12,264 nt of DNA from Pseudomonadota bacterium (GTDB taxonomy: Bacteria; Pseudomonadota; Alphaproteobacteria; Ferrovibrionales; Ferrovibrionaceae), in the NCBI GenBank assembly GCA_021793055.1, contig JAJYTL010000071.1:1-12264 (forward strand). Reading direction: 5' to 3'. A program made the position numbers and the translations under genes. Of the stretch, positions 6,992 to 12,264 are shown piece by piece; the first letter of the stretch is position 1, and each line of letters begins with the position of its first letter. Below the pieces are notes generated by a model that saw only the letters and a program-made list of their open reading frames with translations, was not told the origin of the DNA and searched no databases.

Positions 6992-6999
6992 TTACATAA

Positions 7000-7533
7000 A
7001 TGCGCCTTAACAGATCGTTAGGCTTGAAGCTCATTGGCGTTGCCGCCGCGGCCCTGATGCTTGCGGCCTGCGCCACCACCCCGAAATCCACCGCCAGCGC
7101 GTCCGGGGCCGGCACCGCGCAGGCGGCGCCCTCGACGCACCCGATGGCCTCGGCGATCATTCCCGGCAGCGAAGCGGACCTGGTCAAGAACGTCGGCGAC
7201 CGCGTGTTCTTCGCCTTCAACAAGTCGAGTCTCTCGCCGACGGCGCGCGCGACGCTGCAGCGCCAGGCGGCTTGGCTCAAGGCCCACCCGCAGGTCACGA
7301 TCCGCATCGAAGGCAATTGCGACGAACGCGGCACCCAGGAATACAACCTTGCGCTGGGCAATCGCCGCGCCCATGCCGCCAAGGCCTATCTCGTCAATCT
7401 CGGCATCGCCAGCAGCCGCATCACCACCATCTCGTATGGTAAGGAGCGGCCGGTCGCGCTGGGCCATAACGAGGCCGCCTGGGCGCAAAACCGTAACGCC
7501 ATCAGCGTCGTGACCTCCGCGTCATCGTCCTGA
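7000..7533 (+). CDS. pal: Peptidoglycan-associated lipoprotein Pal
   Basis: Pal is an outer-membrane lipoprotein that binds peptidoglycan and TolB. The 177-residue product has a lipoprotein signal peptide ending in the lipobox LAAC with C24 as the lipidated residue. Alanine at +2 is compatible with sorting to the outer membrane. A Ser/Ala/Thr linker (25-55) leads to the OmpA-like domain (about 60-175). That domain contains VFFAFNKSSLSPTA, the binding motif NCDERGT (106-112) with D108, and R123 in LGNRRAHAAKAYL, the residue pair that contacts diaminopimelate in the family. C107 occupies the position of Thr in E. coli Pal and is a lone cysteine besides the lipidated one. Gene-specific promoter, strong ribosome binding site and terminator surround the gene, so it may be expressed independently of tolQRAB. 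Confidence 0.97.
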   Translation: MRLNRSLGLKLIGVAAAALMLAACATTPKSTASASGAGTAQAAPSTHPMASAIIPGSEADLVKNVGDRVFFAFNKSSLSPTARATLQRQAAWLKAHPQVTIRIEGNCDERGTQEYNLALGNRRAHAAKAYLVNLGIASSRITTISYGKERPVALGHNEAAWAQNRNAISVVTSASSS

Positions 7534-7570
7534 CGCTCGAGCTGTCAGCCGCGTCACCGCGCAGTTGAGA

Positions 7571-7628
7571 GCCCGCCCGATCCCGCGCGCCGGTCATCCG
7601 GCGCGCGGGGCGGGCGGGTTTATTTTTT
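7571..7628 (+). terminator. Strong intrinsic terminator after pal
   Basis: A perfect 12-base stem (7582-7593 with 7598-7609) closes a TCAT loop. It is extended by about nine further pairs (GCCCGCCCG at 7571-7579 with CGGGCGGGT at 7611-7619, leaving the A at 7580 bulged). The T-rich run TTTATTTTTT follows at 7619-7628. This is a textbook rho-independent terminator pointing right, 38 bases after the pal stop. Confidence 0.95.
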
Positions 7629-7817
7629 CCCCGCCATGGCTCACGGCCGGCGCGTCCTGCTCACTCTTTGATCTCTTGAGCGCCTTCTTAATTCGGCCCC
7701 ATTTCGGCGCCATGGTGCGGCCGGTTGCAGACGGCCGCTGCCGGGGGCTAAGTTTGATCCCCGACCACCGTTGACTATCGCCTGACTATCGCTCCTCGAT
7801 AAATCGGCACGCGCGCG
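7629..7817 (+). other. Region between the pal terminator and cpoB
   Basis: No gene is supported in these 189 bases. A seven-base inverted repeat GCGGCCG/CGGCCGC (7717-7723 and 7732-7738) could form a small hairpin. A tandem repeat lies at 7772-7792. Because the upstream terminator is strong, a promoter for cpoB is expected here. However, TTGATC (7754), TTGACT (7771) and TTGAGC (7676) lack a convincing -10 at the right distance. No clear ribosome binding site precedes cpoB. Confidence 0.6.
7772..7792 (+). repeat. Tandem 10-base direct repeat ahead of cpoB
   Basis: TGACTATCGC occurs at 7772-7781 and identically at 7783-7792, with an 11-base period of about one helical turn. The second copy ends 25 bases before the cpoB start. 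It could be a regulator site or part of the promoter. No known regulator motif was recognised. Confidence 0.55.
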
Positions 7818-8882
7818 ATGATCCCGAACCGCCTCCGCCTTCCCGCCTCCGGCCTCGTAATGCCGGGCCTTGTCCTCGCCCTTGTCTTCGGCCTCGCGCC
7901 GGCGCTCCCGGGCGTCGTGCCGCAAGCCTGGGCGCAAAGCGCGCCACCGCCCGGATCACCGGCCTCGGGCCTGCCGGCACCGGCGCAAGCGGCCGCCATG
8001 CCCGGCAGCGAGAGCGGGGCCGGGGCCGGTGCCGGCACCGGCGCCGCCTACGCCAATATGGCGGCGCGCATGGACAACCTGCAGACCGAGATCGACGACC
8101 TGACCGGAAAGATCCAGGTCGTCGACCACCAGTTGCAGGTGCTTTCCGACCGCATCGACAAGCTGAGCAAGGACGTCAATTTCCGCCTCAACGCGCTCGA
8201 AGGCCACGGCCCGGCGCCGGCCGCCGGCGCCAATACGGGCACCAGTACGGGCGCCGCTGCCGGCGCGCCGGCGGGCGGTATGGCCGCAACGGCCAGCCCA
8301 GCCAACCCAACGGCCACCGCACCGACCGGCAACGCGGCCGGCTCGCCGTTCCGCGAGCCGCCGCCGCATCCCCTCGGCAGCCTGCCGGCGAACGCGCCGT
8401 TGCCCACCGCCAACCAAGGCGCGGCCGCGACGCCCGCGACGGGCGCCGCCACTGGCCCCGGCGCCGCGCCGGCGGTGACGCTGCCCCAGGGCTCGCCCGA
8501 GACGCAGTACAAGTTTGCCACCGATTTTCTCCGCCGCGGCGACTATGCCCGGGCGGGCCAGGCCTTCGCGGAGTTCGTCAAGGCGCATCCGCAGCATCCG
8601 CTCGCCAGCAACGCGCAATACTGGCTGGGCGAGACCTATTACGTGCGCCAGCTCTATGCCCAGTCGGCGGCCGCCTTCCTCGCCGGCTATCGCCGCGACC
8701 CCAAGGGCGACAAGGCGCCGGCCGACCTGCTCAAGCTCGGCATGAGCCTGATCGGCCTGAAAAAGCCGCAAGAGGCCTGCGCCGTCTTCAAGCAGCTGGC
8801 GGCGCAATACCCCCATGCCGAGCCGCGGATCAAGCAATATGCCGCCCGCGAGCGCGCCCGCGCCAAGTGCCCCGGAGCCTGA
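7818..8882 (+). CDS. cpoB: Cell-division coordinator CpoB (YbgF), Tol-Pal cluster TPR protein
   Basis: CpoB is a periplasmic protein that in E. coli trimerises, binds TolA and coordinates peptidoglycan synthesis with outer-membrane constriction. The 354-residue product is longer than E. coli CpoB (about 260). A signal peptide has R5 and R7, a hydrophobic core (about 12-31) and the site AWA before QSAPPP (cleavage after 39). A coiled-coil segment spans 79-129 (MDNLQTEIDDL, VLSDRIDKLSKDV). Residues 130-226 are an Ala/Gly/Pro/Thr linker. The TPR domain (227 to about 345) starts PETQYKFATDFLRRGDYARA and contains AQYWLGETYY. Cysteines C321 and C351 lie in it. ATG 7818 keeps the basic signal-peptide start, although no good ribosome binding site is visible. 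ATG 7860 would lose it. The 3' end probably overlaps tilS. Confidence 0.93.
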   Translation: MIPNRLRLPASGLVMPGLVLALVFGLAPALPGVVPQAWAQSAPPPGSPASGLPAPAQAAAMPGSESGAGAGAGTGAAYANMAARMDNLQTEIDDLTGKIQVVDHQLQVLSDRIDKLSKDVNFRLNALEGHGPAPAAGANTGTSTGAAAGAPAGGMAATASPANPTATAPTGNAAGSPFREPPPHPLGSLPANAPLPTANQGAAATPATGAATGPGAAPAVTLPQGSPETQYKFATDFLRRGDYARAGQAFAEFVKAHPQHPLASNAQYWLGETYYVRQLYAQSAAAFLAGYRRDPKGDKAPADLLKLGMSLIGLKKPQEACAVFKQLAAQYPHAEPRIKQYAARERARAKCPGA

Positions 8883-10248
8883 GCCGGCGGGCGTGTCCGC
8901 GCGGCCGCTCGGCGGCGACGAATTCGCGGCCCTTCTCGGCGCGCTCGCGCCCGGGCCGCGGCTCGCGGTCGCCTGCTCCGGCGGCGCCGACAGTCTGGCC
9001 CTTACCCTGCTCGCCGCCGCCTGGGCCGAGGCGCGAGGCCTGGAACTCGTCGCGCTGACCGTCGACCATGGCCTGCGCGCCGACTCGGCGGCCGAGGCCG
9101 AGGCCGTCGGCGCCTGGCTCGCGGCGCGCGGCATCGCCCATCATGTCCTGCGCTGGGGCGGGCCGAAGCCCAAGGCGAACCGCGCCGCACGGGCGCGCGA
9201 GGCGCGCTATCGCCTGCTTGCGGCCTTTTGCCGAGGGCAGGGCATCGCCGATCTTTTGCTCGCCCATCATCTCGAGGACCAGGCGGAAACCTTTCTCCTC
9301 CGCCTCGGCCGCGGCAGTGGCGTCGACGGCCTCGCCGCCATGGCGCCGCAGACGAGCCGCGAGGGCATCCGCCTGCTGCGGCCGCTGCTCGGCGTGCCCA
9401 GAACGCGGCTCCGGGCCTATCTCCGCGCCGCCGGCCAGGGCTGGATCGAAGACCCGAGCAACGCCGATCCGGCCTCGGCCCGGGCGCGGTTGCGCGGCCT
9501 CGCCGCGACCTTCGCCGCCGAGGGCCTGACCGCCCGCCGCCTCGCCGCCACCGCCGCCCGCATGGGCCGCGTCCGGGCGGCGCTCGAAGAAGCCACCGAG
9601 CGGCTCGTGACCGAGGCCGCGCGCCTCGATCCGGCCGGCTTCTGCCGCCTCGACCCGGAGCCGCTTGCCGCTGCCCCGGCGGAGATCGGGCTGCGCGCGC
9701 TCGCCCGCGTCCTGCTCGCGGTCTCCGGCACGGCGCATCCCGCCCGGCTCAATCGCCTGGAGCGGCTCTACGATGCGCTGGTCACGGGCCGGCTCGGCGG
9801 CGGCGCGACGCTGCAGGGCTGCCGGATCGTGCCGCGGCAAGGCCGCGTGCTGGTCTGCCGCGAGACCCGCGATCCGGCGCCGCTCGCCCTCGCGCCGAGC
9901 ACGGCCGCGCTTTGGGACGGCCGCTTCGCGGTCGCCCTGGACGGCACCGGTTGCTCCGGCACCGAGGCGCTTGTCGTCGCCGCCCTGGGCGCCGCCGGCT
10001 ATGGCTGCATCAAGGACGAAATCCCGCCGGCGCGCCGCGCCGCGGTGCCGGCGCCGGCGCGGGCGGGCCTGCCGGCGCTCTGGAACGCGCGGGGCGTGAT
10101 CGCCGTGCCACACCTCGGTTTCCGGCATAAAGATTTCGAAAATCTCCGGTTTCGCGCGGAATTCGCGCCGAGATGGCAACTTTTCGCGGCCTCGGCGCAA
10201 GCTTTCGCCGCAGAATCGACGATCCTGGCGGGCGGCGATATTGTCTGA
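8839..10248 (+). CDS. tilS: tRNA(Ile)-lysidine synthase TilS
   Basis: TilS attaches lysine to C34 of the tRNA-Ile with CAU anticodon, using ATP, so that it reads AUA. It is an essential cytoplasmic enzyme. From ATG 8839 the product is 469 residues. The N-type ATP pyrophosphatase domain shows the PP-loop SGGADS (47-52), VDHGLR (75-80) and the family signature AHHLEDQAETFLLRLGRGSG (142-161). It continues with IRLLRPLLGVPRTRLRAYL and WIEDPSNAD. The C-terminal half is weakly conserved and Ala/Arg-rich. The start is uncertain. ATG 8815 overlaps cpoB by 68 bases, ATG 8839 by 44 bases, and GTG 8893 starts 10 bases after the cpoB stop. None has a strong ribosome binding site, and the residues before about position 25 are Pro/Ala filler. 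The tilS-ftsH neighbourhood is common in bacteria. Confidence 0.92.
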   Translation: MPPASAPAPSAPEPEPAGVSARPLGGDEFAALLGALAPGPRLAVACSGGADSLALTLLAAAWAEARGLELVALTVDHGLRADSAAEAEAVGAWLAARGIAHHVLRWGGPKPKANRAARAREARYRLLAAFCRGQGIADLLLAHHLEDQAETFLLRLGRGSGVDGLAAMAPQTSREGIRLLRPLLGVPRTRLRAYLRAAGQGWIEDPSNADPASARARLRGLAATFAAEGLTARRLAATAARMGRVRAALEEATERLVTEAARLDPAGFCRLDPEPLAAAPAEIGLRALARVLLAVSGTAHPARLNRLERLYDALVTGRLGGGATLQGCRIVPRQGRVLVCRETRDPAPLALAPSTAALWDGRFAVALDGTGCSGTEALVVAALGAAGYGCIKDEIPPARRAAVPAPARAGLPALWNARGVIAVPHLGFRHKDFENLRFRAEFAPRWQLFAASAQAFAAESTILAGGDIV

Positions 10249-10343
10249 AAAAAATCCGCCCTTATGTTAGGGTTTGAAACTCTTGGCGGCTCTGCTGTCG
10301 CAAGGCTACAGTGCCGGTTCGCGTCGACGGAGGCGCTTCGCCC
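10249..10343 (+). other. tilS-ftsH gap with weak promoter candidate
   Basis: This 95-base gap starts with an A-run directly at the tilS stop. A possible promoter is TTGGCG (10283-10288), an 18-base spacer and TACAGT (10307-10312), each matching four of six consensus bases. CGGAGG at 10328-10333 is the ftsH ribosome binding site. I see no intrinsic terminator, so read-through from tilS is possible. No clear heat-shock promoter was found. Confidence 0.4.

Positions 10344-12264
<1,921 letters not shown>

Larger units (their letters stand above)
6785..6999 (+). other. tolB-pal intergenic region: promoter and leader of pal
   Basis: This 215-base gap is visibly more AT-rich than its surroundings and contains no ORF. 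I see no hairpin with a T-run after tolB, so read-through from the upstream operon is possible. It holds a promoter at 6834-6862, a leader of about 130 bases with possible alternative stems between 6871 and 6933, a direct repeat GCCTGAA at 6889-6895 and 6902-6908, and a strong ribosome binding site just before pal. Confidence 0.75.

Noticed and set aside
7565..7774. Small plus-strand open frame of 69 codons between pal and cpoB
   Set aside because: Starts with TTG, runs through the intrinsic terminator hairpin, has no ribosome binding site and no recognisable content.
7956..10200. Two long minus-strand open frames (7956-9134 and 8830-10200) opposite cpoB and tilS
   Set aside because: No family motifs, low-complexity Gly/Arg/Ala content, and full overlap with well-supported genes.
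10230..10261. Inverted repeat GGGCGG/CCGCCC around the tilS stop as a terminator
   Set aside because: Six-pair stem with a 20-base loop and no following T-run, so it is too weak to call a terminator.

Overview
The window is GC-rich chromosomal DNA (well above 60% G+C, with G or C in most third codon positions). It carries a well-known block of core genes, all on the + strand: yebC (3' part)-ruvC-ruvA-ruvB-ybgC-tolQ-tolR-tolA-tolB-pal-cpoB-tilS-ftsH (5' part, open at the window end). This order, the high GC and the protein sequences suggest an alphaproteobacterium, probably Rhodospirillales-like. The genus cannot be read from the sequence. I see no tRNA, rRNA, insertion sequence, phage gene, CRISPR array or sign of recent gene transfer.

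Layout. Bases 1-2782 hold the end of yebC (translation factor) and the complete ruvCAB set for Holliday-junction branch migration and cleavage. Bases 2775-6784 hold ybgC (thioesterase), tolQ, tolR and tolA (proton-driven inner-membrane motor) and tolB (periplasmic propeller). These nine genes are packed with 1-8 base overlaps or very short gaps, so 1-6784 looks like one translationally coupled operon. Bases 6785-6999 are a relatively AT-rich gap with a good sigma70-type promoter and a leader of about 130 bases ahead of pal (outer-membrane lipoprotein). A very strong intrinsic terminator follows pal (7571-7628). cpoB (coiled-coil and TPR periplasmic protein) comes next, then tilS (tRNA-Ile lysidine synthase), which starts inside or just after the end of cpoB. 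After a 95-base gap comes ftsH (membrane AAA+ zinc protease).

How they work together. TolQ-TolR use the proton gradient to energise TolA. TolA reaches across the periplasm to the TolB-Pal pair, and Pal anchors the outer membrane to peptidoglycan during constriction. CpoB coordinates this with peptidoglycan synthesis. RuvABC, TilS and FtsH are unrelated housekeeping functions that are often syntenic with this block.

I found no new biological system. The points worth a second look are the transcriptional insulation of pal, a possible switchable fold in the pal leader, a purely proline/lysine TolA linker, a basic repeat-derived tail on RuvC, a tandem 10-base repeat ahead of cpoB, and an unusually long low-complexity linker in CpoB.
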